Positions 8,133 through 16,277 of a DNA stretch of 64,000 nt are shown piece by piece (the stretch's first letter is position 1; each line of letters opens with the position of its first letter). The notes under the pieces were generated by a model. It worked only from the letters and a program-made list of their open reading frames with translations, was not told where the DNA came from and did no database searches. The position numbers were made by a program, and so were the translations under genes. This DNA is from Sphingobacterium alkalisoli (lineage in GTDB: Bacteria > Bacteroidota > Bacteroidia > Sphingobacteriales > Sphingobacteriaceae), in assembly GCF_005049105.1 (NCBI RefSeq), contig NZ_SUKA01000009.1, positions 144,363 to 208,362 of the forward strand, written 5' to 3'.

Positions 8133-11100
8133 TTATAAGCCAAAGGATAAGCCAAATGATATGATTCTGTTCGGCGGCCATGCACCCACATCCACACCGG
8201 GCTCCAAGTTTGCGTTTGCCCCTACTACATCCGGATCCAATCCTGAATAATTGGTTACGGTAAAGAGGTTTTGTCCGCTTACATGCACGTGCAGCGAAGG
8301 TATGTGCAGCCTTTGCAAAAGATGTTGCGGCACATTATAGCCGATCTGCACGTTACTTAGCCGCAGGTACGAGCCGTTTTCCAACCAGCGATCCGAATCG
8401 CCCCGCACATTAGACACAATCCCCCGGTCTATAGCCGGGTCTCCTGGCGTCGTGCTGTTATACGACACGCCCAGTCTGGGGAAGTCTGTTGGATTTTCGG
8501 CCGTCCACGGTGTAATACCGCTTCGGTAGTTGGAATAACCCATGCCGTCGAAGTCCCGCCGCATGTCATTATACAAGGTGGTGCCGACAACGCCATAGAA
8601 TTGTAGGTTCATCGTGAAGTTCTTGTAGTATGCATTCCACATAAGACCTGAAGTAAATACCGGCCATGGCGTTCCCGCAAAGGTTCGGTCATCTGGGGTA
8701 ATATCGTTCCCCGTTCCTCTGTCCGACAGATTAATATAGCGAATATCGCCGGGTTGGGCAATATCTGCCTGTGCCCGATGTGCATCAATTTCGTCCCGGT
8801 TCTGGAAGATACCGTCTGTCCGAATCACATAATATTCGCCGATGGAGCGTCCAACCTGTGTCCGTGTGTTACCCGATTGGATATAATCTCGCGGTAGGCC
8901 TGTCACGGGATCAATACCCAGATCACCCAGCTCCAACACCTTATTACGGATAAAACTGATATTCCCGGTGATATCCCAGCTAAACGCGCGTTCCTGCCCC
9001 TGCTGCGGTCGGTATTTTAGCTCTAATTCTATCCCCCTATTCTCGATGGAGGCTCTATTGGTAAGTATGTCTTGGCTTATACTTCCTAGATAACCGGGGA
9101 TGGGCAAATAGAGCAGTACATCTGATGTCACTGAACGGAATACATCGAATGTTACATTAAGTTTCCGGTCAAATAGGGCGGCATCAAATCCCAGGTTTAA
9201 AGTCTTTTTCTCTTCCCAGCGCAAATTCTGATCCACGAGGGCTACCTGTGCCCCCCCTACATACGCGTTTTGATCACCCTGACCGAAAATAGCCCGTGGC
9301 GCTTGATTTATGAGGCCGATGTACGCATAATTACCCAAGTTAGCCGCGCCCAACACGCCGTACGAGCCTCTCAATTTCAATTCCGGTAGCCAGCTCACGT
9401 CGAAGAAATCTTCGTTACTCACACGCCAAGCCAATGCTCCCGAAGGAAAAAATCCGGTCTGGAAATTCTTCGAAAAGCGTGAGTCCTTATCCGAACGAAA
9501 GGTGAAGGTGGCTAAATACCGATCGTCGTAAGTATAATTGAGACGGCCGAGCCAGGAATCGATAAAGTTTCGGCCCCTACTTCCGGACGCAACCATCTCT
9601 CCCGTAGCGGAATTGATCGTGGTAAAATAGCGATCTCCTGCAGCGAGCAGATCAGTTCTTTGGGCACCAATCCCCGATGATCCGATGGTCTGCTGGGTAT
9701 AACCAAACACACCATTTACCTGATGCTTGTCGAAGGTTTTGTTAAAATTTAACGTATGCTCGAACAGGTAACTTAAGAACTGAGAACGATTTTCTTCGAT
9801 CCGCGTCGGCTGGTCGGCTTGATTCCAGTACCATATTCCTTTACCTCGCAGGGAAGTTCTCCGGTCAAAGCTAGTTTCCAGTCCTGCATTGAGGCGATAG
9901 GTAAGCCAGTCTGTAATATCGGCCTCACCATAGAGGTTACCCATCATCTTTACGTAATTGTAGTCGGAATTGGTAATCGACGCCTGTGCTACCTGGTTAC
10001 GCGAATAGGTCCGGGCATTCTCTGATCCTATCCCCCAGCCTCCGGGGTTGGCATCACTTACAAACCCTGTACCTTTGATCGGTATAATAGGCAACATGTT
10101 AAATGCGTCGTAAAATGGATTTCCGCCGAACGCACCACCCGAGAAGGGCGACCGTCCGTAGCTACTTGAAATCATCAGGTTCTCTCCGACGCGGAAGCGG
10201 CCTCGAGAGGTCTCCGTATTGACGCGTAACGCTGCGCGATCAAATTTACGCTCGATCACCGTACCTACATCTTTAAAGTATGATCCTGACATAAAATACT
10301 TAGACGACTCACCGCCTCCCGATACGGAGACATTGTAATCCTGTATTGCGCCTGTACGGAATAACTCGTCTGCCCAGTCAACATCGGTGCCGTCGTAGTT
10401 GGCAACTGCTGCCTGCTGTGTATATCCTGCATTTTCATAAGCCTGCCTATTCATGTCCACATACTCCTGTCCGTTCATCATGTCGTACATCTTTGGCAGG
10501 TTGACGATGCTGTATCGGGCTGAAGCGTTTAGCTTCATAGGACCCGTTTTACCTTTTTTGGTTGTTATGATAATAACGCCACTAGCTGAGCGCGCACCAT
10601 ATATTGCCGCTGCCGAAGCATCTTTCAGCACCTGTATACTCTCTATGTCATTCGGGTTGACCGTGATGTTTGGATCTGACAGCATTCCATCTATCACGTA
10701 TAAGGGGCTTGCGTTACCAAATAACGTACTCATACCACGAATGTTGACGACTGCACCTTGGCCAGGACCTCCTGAATTTCGCACAACCAGCCCGGAAGAT
10801 TGGCCCTGAAGTGCTTCGGGTAAGGATCTTGCTACTTTAGCTTCTGTATTTTTGGTTTCCACCAGTGTCGCGGCTCCCGTCAGGTCTTTTTTACGTATAG
10901 ACTGATAACCGATCACGACGACCTCCTCGATGTCACTTTCATCCACCAGCAATACTACGTTCAACGTTTGATTGCTCGACACCGAAAGCTCCTGGGTTAC
11001 ATATCCGATATACGAAAATACAAGTATGGCTTCAGGTTTGGCTACATTTATGGTATAACTTCCGTCCGCGGCAGATACCGTGCTGTTATTTGTGCCTTTT

Positions 11101-11306
11101 TCCTGCACAGAGACTCCGCCAACCGGGCCTCCGTTTTGGTTGGTCACAATCCCTTCAATCGGGATTGACTCCTGTACTTTTTTAAGACTTATCGTGTTTC
11201 GGCCACCTCCCTCGAATGCCTTGGGGAGCAAACCATTCGCCTGAGAGAACGACTGCAAAACAAAAATGGCAGAAAGCAGAGCGGATACAATTGCGAAATA
11301 CTTCAT
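8133..11306 (-). CDS. SusC/RagA TonB-linked outer membrane receptor
   Basis: The 1057-residue protein begins with a signal peptide and an N-terminal carboxypeptidase-regulatory-like domain (EGIVTNQNGGPVGGVSV). A TonB-box-like EEVVVIGY follows, then the plug with ALQGQSSGLVVRNSGGPG and the SusC signature ESIQVLKDASAAAIYGARSA, then a long beta-barrel ending in ISFGLSFGL. There is no STN domain, so unlike the other two systems it is probably not wired to a FecR/ECF pair. It imports oligosaccharides bound by the SusD encoded at 6562-8106, driven by TonB. It is the first gene of the GH43 locus. Confidence 0.95.
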   Translation of the reverse strand: MKYFAIVSALLSAIFVLQSFSQANGLLPKAFEGGGRNTISLKKVQESIPIEGIVTNQNGGPVGGVSVQEKGTNNSTVSAADGSYTINVAKPEAILVFSYIGYVTQELSVSSNQTLNVVLLVDESDIEEVVVIGYQSIRKKDLTGAATLVETKNTEAKVARSLPEALQGQSSGLVVRNSGGPGQGAVVNIRGMSTLFGNASPLYVIDGMLSDPNITVNPNDIESIQVLKDASAAAIYGARSASGVIIITTKKGKTGPMKLNASARYSIVNLPKMYDMMNGQEYVDMNRQAYENAGYTQQAAVANYDGTDVDWADELFRTGAIQDYNVSVSGGGESSKYFMSGSYFKDVGTVIERKFDRAALRVNTETSRGRFRVGENLMISSSYGRSPFSGGAFGGNPFYDAFNMLPIIPIKGTGFVSDANPGGWGIGSENARTYSRNQVAQASITNSDYNYVKMMGNLYGEADITDWLTYRLNAGLETSFDRRTSLRGKGIWYWNQADQPTRIEENRSQFLSYLFEHTLNFNKTFDKHQVNGVFGYTQQTIGSSGIGAQRTDLLAAGDRYFTTINSATGEMVASGSRGRNFIDSWLGRLNYTYDDRYLATFTFRSDKDSRFSKNFQTGFFPSGALAWRVSNEDFFDVSWLPELKLRGSYGVLGAANLGNYAYIGLINQAPRAIFGQGDQNAYVGGAQVALVDQNLRWEEKKTLNLGFDAALFDRKLNVTFDVFRSVTSDVLLYLPIPGYLGSISQDILTNRASIENRGIELELKYRPQQGQERAFSWDITGNISFIRNKVLELGDLGIDPVTGLPRDYIQSGNTRTQVGRSIGEYYVIRTDGIFQNRDEIDAHRAQADIAQPGDIRYINLSDRGTGNDITPDDRTFAGTPWPVFTSGLMWNAYYKNFTMNLQFYGVVGTTLYNDMRRDFDGMGYSNYRSGITPWTAENPTDFPRLGVSYNSTTPGDPAIDRGIVSNVRGDSDRWLENGSYLRLSNVQIGYNVPQHLLQRLHIPSLHVHVSGQNLFTVTNYSGLDPDVVGANANLEPGVDVGAWPPNRIISFGLSFGL

Positions 11307-11330
11307 AAGAATCTAAAGGTTTATATACCA

Positions 11331-11338
11331 CAAATATA
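11331..11338 (-). promoter_or_regulatory. Candidate -7 promoter box of the GH43 locus
   Basis: On the minus strand this reads TATATTTG, an exact match to the Bacteroidota -7 consensus TAnnTTTG, about 25 bp upstream of the SusC start. I could not place a convincing -33 TTTG at the usual distance. Confidence 0.5.
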
Positions 11339-11654
11339 GTCGGTGTCAAAAACCAAATAGATACAAATCATCTCAAAAAAAGCTACATTCGTCTCAAATT
11401 GCGTGCTAAATCCTTATAATTTGATAAAGTCAGCGAACAAGAATGGAGTTCTACCTTTGAGTAGAGACTTTTTATCCTAGCGCGCTTTTTTTCGTTCATA
11501 CATCACGGAGAGAGGGGTATGATAATATAGTGGAACAGATCACCGGTACGCTCACGATAGGGCCTCCGTTACAAAAAACTGTTAATCAGCGCAGAAGATG
11601 TTAAACTAAAATGCAATCTCTCATAATTGAAATAGATTTTGTATTTTTGTCCCT
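11339..11654. other. Intergenic region without recognisable genes
   Basis: This spacer separates the minus-strand GH43 locus from the plus-strand toxin-antitoxin pair. I see no open reading frame with protein-like composition. The only signal is TATTTTTG at 11642-11649, a -7 box six bases before the antitoxin ATG, which would make that mRNA essentially leaderless. Confidence 0.4.
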
Positions 11655-11858
11655 ATGGAAGCTATACTAATACACCCTGCAAGCAAAGAACAACTGGCGG
11701 CCATAAAAGCTTTCGCCAAAGCATTAAAGATCCCATTTGAAACAAAGGAGGTCGAAAACACCTATCTCCCTGAATTTGTTGACAAAATCCTTCAGGGACG
11801 GGAAGATGTAAAAAATGGCAAAGGAGTAAAAATTGCCATTGAAGATCTATGGAAGTAA
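11655..11858 (+). CDS. DUF2683-type antitoxin
   Basis: A 67-residue protein beginning MEAILIHPASKEQLAAIKAFAKALKIPF, here given in part as LIHPASKEQLAAIKAFAKAL, with the short beta strand plus helix plan of Bacteroidota DUF2683 antitoxins. Its C-terminal half (REDVKNGKGVKIAIEDLW) should wrap the toxin. Its last codons overlap the toxin start by 10 bp, so the two are translationally coupled. A TATTTTTG box directly before the ATG suggests a leaderless transcript. Antitoxins of this type usually repress their own promoter. Confidence 0.85.
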   Translation: MEAILIHPASKEQLAAIKAFAKALKIPFETKEVENTYLPEFVDKILQGREDVKNGKGVKIAIEDLWK

Positions 11859-12121
11859 TTTATACTCCACAAGCCGTTGAAGATCTTAAGTACTGGAAAA
11901 AATCTGGCAATAAAGTTGTTCAAAAGAAAATACAACAGCTTATTACTGCAATAGTGGAAAATCCTTTTGAAGGTATAGGCAAACCTGAACAATTGAAATT
12001 TGAATTGTCAGGATCCTGGTCTCGTCGCATTAATCAAGAACATCGTATAATCTACGAATTATACGAAAACAATAAAATAGTGATTCTTGAGATACAGTCC
12101 GTACGTGGTCATTACAAATAA
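11849..12121 (+). CDS. YoeB/Txe-family mRNA interferase toxin
   Basis: A 90-residue RelE-fold protein. It carries the family features ENPFEGIGKPEQLK (catalytic Glu region), SGSWSRRINQEHRIIYEL (catalytic Arg and the conserved INQEHRI core) and the C-terminal HYK, matching the His-Tyr end of E. coli YoeB. It would cleave mRNA at the ribosomal A site when freed from the DUF2683 antitoxin encoded immediately upstream. Length and all key residues look intact, so the module is probably functional. Confidence 0.92.
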   Translation: MEVIYTPQAVEDLKYWKKSGNKVVQKKIQQLITAIVENPFEGIGKPEQLKFELSGSWSRRINQEHRIIYELYENNKIVILEIQSVRGHYK

Positions 12122-12441
12122 GCTTCTTCCCCGCATTACACACAACTATATATATTTAGTCGTCTACACTAATTATTTTAATGCACTAATCTTTTTATTA
12201 AGCATGGGCACTACTAATCTAATGCTCGCCCGAGTTTGGTTTTGCTGTAGCTAATTTGCAGTTTCAAAACTACAATTTTCACTTATATTCACAGCACACA
12301 AAGGATCGGATTACATTAGGGGAGTACTCTGCGAAAATTCGATAAAGACCGAACAAAAAGTCCAATGAGAAGTCGTCGTATTTTTATAAATGAATTCAAA
12401 ATTATTGAACAGTGTGTCTTCTAAAAACGCATATTTCACTT
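12122..12441. other. Intergenic region, nothing recognised
   Basis: About 320 bp of AT-rich sequence lie between the toxin gene and the convergent secreted protein gene. I see no coding remnant and no strong hairpin. Confidence 0.35.
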
Positions 12442-12915
12442 CTAGGTCTCTTCGCTGGTTGGGTCATCCATACTCTTCGCCAATTCTTCCCAGACTCGTT
12501 GATATTCCGTAGGGTCTTCCAAAAGTTCTTTCTCTGCGTAATAATAGGATCGGTTATGTATATCACCTCCAAAGAATCTTTCTTCAAGAAAAATATTTAA
12601 GTTAATTTGGGCCTTTGCCTTTCCATTCGGCTTCACCAAGAAATTGAGTGTCCGTCGCGCACCACTTTTGGCAGATAACATCTTTTTTGTATACTTCGTT
12701 ACGATCTGCACCTGTATAAATCCCGATGCGCGGTCGAGGTTGGCAAGAAAATAACCATTCTTATGGAGCGAAGAAGCGATCTGATCAAAGGCAGAATCTG
12801 CAGCGAGGTCAATAACTTTCGATCGACTTGCCTGTTGTGCCGACGCAGTAATCGTAGAAAATGTAAGGATACAGAGGGTGATCAGCGTGAAAAAAGACGA
12901 ATTAGCAAACTTCAT
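12442..12915 (-). CDS. Secreted protein of unknown function
   Basis: The 157-residue product has a clear signal peptide (FFTLITLCILTFSTITASAQ, cut after SAQ). The mature part is a small alpha/beta domain: a helix (DLAADSAFDQIASSLHKNGY), then beta strands (GFIQVQIVTKY, RTLNFLVKP, AQINLNIFLEE) and an acidic helical end. It resembles small periplasmic DUF4468-like folds of Bacteroidota only in general plan. I do not recognise the family. It is a single gene on the minus strand, next to the thioredoxin-fragment duplication. Confidence 0.7.
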   Translation of the reverse strand: MKFANSSFFTLITLCILTFSTITASAQQASRSKVIDLAADSAFDQIASSLHKNGYFLANLDRASGFIQVQIVTKYTKKMLSAKSGARRTLNFLVKPNGKAKAQINLNIFLEERFFGGDIHNRSYYYAEKELLEDPTEYQRVWEELAKSMDDPTSEET

Positions 12916-12997
12916 AACGGGTAATTTAATTAAATGACATCCATACTAATATAAGGAAAATCTAACAAACAAAGACAAACAATGCCAAAAAACAGGC

Positions 12998-13200
12998 GCT
13001 ATCCCGAACCGCTATGGCGTTTTGCCAGCTCGATTTTCGTATCCAGCTCTTTCACGAGTTTTTCGACATTTGGCTCGCCACCTGCGTTCTGAAAACGGAT
13101 AAACCCTTCTTTATCGATACGACTTTGGTCGGGATACCATTGATACCATAAGCCGTTACGACAGCGTTAGCGGGATCTTCTATGTCATCAAAAAACATGT
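12998..13200 (-). pseudogene. Duplicated 3' fragment of the thioredoxin-like gene
   Basis: This segment is nearly identical to 16274-16480, the last 200 bp of the thioredoxin-like gene at 16278-17807. The first 120 bp from the stop side differ at about one position. The copy has a lost A near 13119, small indels near 13155-13165 and a stop codon changed from TGA to GGA. It is therefore frameshifted and cannot encode the domain. Similarity fades beyond about 13170 and ends near 13200. With its intact parent it brackets the bactofilin cassette in direct orientation. Confidence 0.9.
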
Positions 13201-13222
13201 GGTTTTCCTGAGAGAATATTAC

Positions 13223-13257
13223 CTACCCAAAAGGGTAGTTTTTAACTAATTTAGTTA
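13223..13257 (+). promoter_or_regulatory. Hairpin plus palindrome upstream of the bactofilin cassette
   Basis: CTACCC-AAAA-GGGTAG (13223-13238) is a perfect 6-bp stem followed by five T. It is directly followed by TAACTAA-T-TTAGTTA (13243-13257), a perfect 7-bp inverted repeat. The first could be a small terminator. The second has the form of a repressor site about 50 bp before the M23 start. Confidence 0.5.
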
Positions 13258-13308
13258 TACTAAGGAGGTACATCTGTATATTTACCACTTTGATAATAAT
13301 CTACCAGA

Positions 13309-14160
13309 ATGCCATTACCAAAAAACTTAACCAAGTGTACTATCATCATTGTAGACCCTGAGAAAGGGAGTAGCCGTTCGATTAGTATCCCTTCATTGCA
13401 TTTGTATAATATGCGCTATTATATCCTCATTATAGCCGTCGTTACCGCTGTTTTGATCACAGCCTGTAGCATGCTTTATACATCCGTGGGGCAGAAGGAC
13501 CAAGAGCGGGAGAAGCTCCTATCGGAAATCAGTACACTGCAGCAGCAGATACCGGCGGCAAACGACACACTGAATGCACGGAATTATGTGGAGCGTATAG
13601 AATCCAAGCTTTCAAAAATCAGCGAATACCTCGAAAAAAGAGGCGTAAAGAGTTTTGCACTAGAGGATGCCGGTGGTCCGGAATATAAAAACCTTAAGTT
13701 AGCTCCGATAGAGTATTACAGTATGTATGATGAGTATATGGAACAGCTTTTTGAAGGCTTGGTGTATACGCCTACCGGTTCTCCGGCCAAACCTAAACTG
13801 ACCTCCAATTTCGGATATCGCCGCAACCCTTTCCACGGAAAAACGATAGAATTTCATTCAGGAATGGACTTTCGGGGCGAAAAAGGTGATAAAATTCGCA
13901 GTACAGCTAACGGTAAAGTCGTTTTTTCCGGGAGGAACAGTGGATATGGCATCTATGTAATCATCCGGCATCAAAACAACTTCGAAACACTCTATGGACA
14001 TTTATCCAAGGCTTTGGTCAAAAAAGGTGATAAGATAACAGCTAATCAAGTTATTGGCGAAATGGGCTCCACCGGACGCTCTACAGGAACCCATCTCCAT
14101 TACGAAGTACGAAAAAACGGCAGACCTATTAACCCGGTCGATTTCATGAATTTAGATTAG
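13309..14160 (+). CDS. Membrane-anchored M23 metallopeptidase
   Basis: A 283-residue protein with a 35-residue cytoplasmic N-terminus, one transmembrane helix (about 36-58), a coiled coil (about 62-112) and a C-terminal lysostaphin-like M23 domain (about 160-280). The zinc ligands His183 and Asp187 (HSGMD) and His264 (HLHYE) are present, as are catalytic His231 and His262, so it should be an active peptidoglycan DD-endopeptidase. M23 enzymes are frequent neighbours of bactofilins; the cytoplasmic tail may contact the filament. It is the first gene of a tight four-gene unit, followed after 6 bp by a bactofilin. Confidence 0.93.
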   Translation: MPLPKNLTKCTIIIVDPEKGSSRSISIPSLHLYNMRYYILIIAVVTAVLITACSMLYTSVGQKDQEREKLLSEISTLQQQIPAANDTLNARNYVERIESKLSKISEYLEKRGVKSFALEDAGGPEYKNLKLAPIEYYSMYDEYMEQLFEGLVYTPTGSPAKPKLTSNFGYRRNPFHGKTIEFHSGMDFRGEKGDKIRSTANGKVVFSGRNSGYGIYVIIRHQNNFETLYGHLSKALVKKGDKITANQVIGEMGSTGRSTGTHLHYEVRKNGRPINPVDFMNLD

Positions 14161-14166
14161 GCTGCT

Positions 14167-14550
14167 GTGACCGTATCAAACATAAACAAAAAAGCAAGCA
14201 GCAAGGGGAAGAAAATGAATGCTACGATCATCCCCACATTAATTGACAGAAACTGCTTGATAACAGGAAATATTTCCGGTACGCCCTTTATCCGGATAGA
14301 GGGCGTACTGGAGGGCGACATTCTAGAAGTTGGAAATTTGGTAATCGGCGAATCGGGCACCGTAAATGGCAATATCACTGCAAAGACGATCACTATTTTT
14401 GGAGAGATTAATGGAGATGTTGTCGCCACAGAATCCGTTGAAATAAGGAATTCGGGCAAGGTAACCGGCACAGTAAACACCACAAGCCTAACGATAGAAC
14501 GGGGAGCCACCTATGATGGAAGTATCATCATGGGCAAACAGAAAAAATAG
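14167..14550 (+). CDS. Bactofilin (first of two)
   Basis: Residues about 30-120 form the right-handed beta-helix of bactofilins, with regular short rungs (NCLITGNISGTPFIRIEG, TVNGNITAKTITIFGEING, GKVTGTVNTTSLTIERGA). Such proteins polymerise without nucleotide into membrane-associated filaments that position cell-wall enzymes. The frame opens with GTG at 14167, six bases after the peptidase stop; a downstream ATG at 14215 behind AAGGGGA is an equally possible start and would remove a lysine-rich tail. It lies between the M23 peptidase and the actin-like gene. Confidence 0.92.
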   Translation: MTVSNINKKASSKGKKMNATIIPTLIDRNCLITGNISGTPFIRIEGVLEGDILEVGNLVIGESGTVNGNITAKTITIFGEINGDVVATESVEIRNSGKVTGTVNTTSLTIERGATYDGSIIMGKQKK

Positions 14551-14572
14551 TATCATTTAAAATTATTAACAT

Positions 14573-15607
14573 ATGTATTTAATACAATCTTTCTCCAGTT
14601 TAGTAGAGAACAACAATACAGTTCTCATCAATACTTCAAAAGATTTGCTCCACGGGCTTAAGATTCTGCACAATGACAAATGGTATATTTGTGGAGACCT
14701 AGCCCTAAACGAAGGGCAGTCACCCCATAAACTCATTAATTCATCACCGGACGACACAGACTATCAGTTGCTCGCCAAAGCGGCTCTGATTGTATCCCAG
14801 GAAAACCTGGAGCAGCCTATTTGCATTACCACTGGCTTCCCTTATGCTACCTACCATATCCACAAGGAGAAAGCGATCAATTTTTTCAAACGGACACACA
14901 TATTGGATTTCGATAGTTCCACCTACGGCACAGGCGGCAAAAAGAAAAATGTCCTTGAAGTGCAACAGGTTGAAGTAATACCAGAAATCGTGGGCTGCAC
15001 CATAGGCATCAGGAGAGGAGAACTCCAGGCAACAGGTAGTTTTTTTGTATTAAGCTGTGGTTTTGGCACATTCGAGTCCATTCTCAGTACCGATTCTGGC
15101 ATCATCGAACAAAGTATGGTGAGTGCACACGGTATCCGCTATGCCGTTAACATCATGATCAATGAGCTAAAAAGCAAATATTACCTTGAATTCCGGAATG
15201 CACATCAGTTTGACGACGCGTTCCAACGCGGATACGTTTATCTCAATCGGCAGAATATTGACTTACGAGAAATCCGTCGGAATGCAATCCGAACATACTA
15301 TGAAGACATTGTATCACCCGTCTTACGAAACATTATCACAGATAAGAACCTCATGAAAACCAACCACATCTATCTATGCGGAGGAGCCATGTATTACCAA
15401 GATCTGGTGGAATGCTTCCGGGAAGAATTTGAAGGCATTGCACAGCTAGAAGTAGTTGAAAACCCCGAAACCATGGCCAGCAAAGGGTATGCATTAAACT
15501 CGCTGCGTATCGCACACGGAAAAAAGAAATCTGCTCTGGGAATAGACATTGGTAATGCGACCACTATCGTTACCAATTTTGATGATGAAGAAGTAAAAAA
15601 TTATTAG
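14573..15607 (+). CDS. ParM-type actin-like ATPase, apparently circularly permuted
   Basis: The 344 residues follow the plan of ParM/Alp actins but in shifted order. The N-terminus starts at the segment that normally comes after strand 2 (LIQSFSSLVENNNTV, then WYICGDLAL, then ICITTGFPYATY). Next come the phosphate-2 region FFVLSCGFGTFESIL (157-171) and the adenosine motif HIYLCGGAMYYQDLV (265-279). The phosphate-1 hairpin, ALGIDIGNATTIVTNF (321-336), is at the C-terminus; in ordinary actins it is residues 1-20. The phosphate-2 Asp is replaced by Ser161, so hydrolysis may be slow or lost. No DIGN-like motif exists upstream of the ATG. The ATPase fold is confident; the permutation is read directly from motif order. 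Confidence 0.88.
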   Translation: MYLIQSFSSLVENNNTVLINTSKDLLHGLKILHNDKWYICGDLALNEGQSPHKLINSSPDDTDYQLLAKAALIVSQENLEQPICITTGFPYATYHIHKEKAINFFKRTHILDFDSSTYGTGGKKKNVLEVQQVEVIPEIVGCTIGIRRGELQATGSFFVLSCGFGTFESILSTDSGIIEQSMVSAHGIRYAVNIMINELKSKYYLEFRNAHQFDDAFQRGYVYLNRQNIDLREIRRNAIRTYYEDIVSPVLRNIITDKNLMKTNHIYLCGGAMYYQDLVECFREEFEGIAQLEVVENPETMASKGYALNSLRIAHGKKKSALGIDIGNATTIVTNFDDEEVKNY

Positions 15608-15609
15608 AT

Positions 15610-16194
15610 TTGATCCGTTTTCTAAAAAAAAGAGATACCGACACGTCAAGAACACAGCCACAACCCGCTGGGAGGAATGAGATTATCATTCACGAAGAAG
15701 ACACTATAAGCCTGTCAACTATGGTGCTATCCGATATCAGAAAGGGTAATTTTTTTATCCAAGGGGAAGCCATTGTAGAAAAGAATAGCTTTATCACCGG
15801 TACTATCGTATCCACCAACGCGATTATAACAGGACGCGTAGACGGAGAAGTTATATGTACCGGTGAAGTTGTGTTAGCTGCATCTGCGATTGTAGAAGGA
15901 AATTTGAAAGCCAGCACAGTGGTCATATCTCCTCATGCCATTTTCAATGGCAATTTGATGATCTCCGGGCAGACAAGTGCTAGGGCAGAATCACTGCTAT
16001 CTGAAAAAATAAACCTGGCTCAACGATTATTGAACAAGGGATATATCCCTGAGGTAGAGATTTTAGTAGAGTCCGATCCTCCGAAAAACAATATAATGAC
16101 CGCTTTCAAAAAAACAGAAAAAAAGAACAAGCATGATCAAAAAGGAGATGAAAATTCATCTTCTTCCGATGATACGGTAAGTTCTTGGTGGTAG
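15610..16194 (+). CDS. Bactofilin (second), long C-terminal tail
   Basis: A TTG start two bases after the actin-like stop gives the N-terminus MIRFLKKRD, the short hydrophobic-basic membrane-binding motif known from bactofilins, so I prefer it to the internal ATG at 15721-15723. The beta-helix core spans about 45-125 (NFFIQGEAIVEKNSFITGTI, GRVDGEVICTGEV). A tail of about 65 residues follows, partly helical, then lysine- and serine-rich, ending DTVSSWW. The tail sets it apart from the first bactofilin and could be the partner-binding part. It is the last gene of the cassette and converges on the thioredoxin-like gene. Confidence 0.88.
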   Translation: MIRFLKKRDTDTSRTQPQPAGRNEIIIHEEDTISLSTMVLSDIRKGNFFIQGEAIVEKNSFITGTIVSTNAIITGRVDGEVICTGEVVLAASAIVEGNLKASTVVISPHAIFNGNLMISGQTSARAESLLSEKINLAQRLLNKGYIPEVEILVESDPPKNNIMTAFKKTEKKNKHDQKGDENSSSSDDTVSSWW

Positions 16195-16277
16195 GTTTAG
16201 GTCCCTTAATTTTACCGCGTGCAAGTATATTTGGATAATACAGCGAATACGCCATTAGATTCATAAGTACCACGCTA

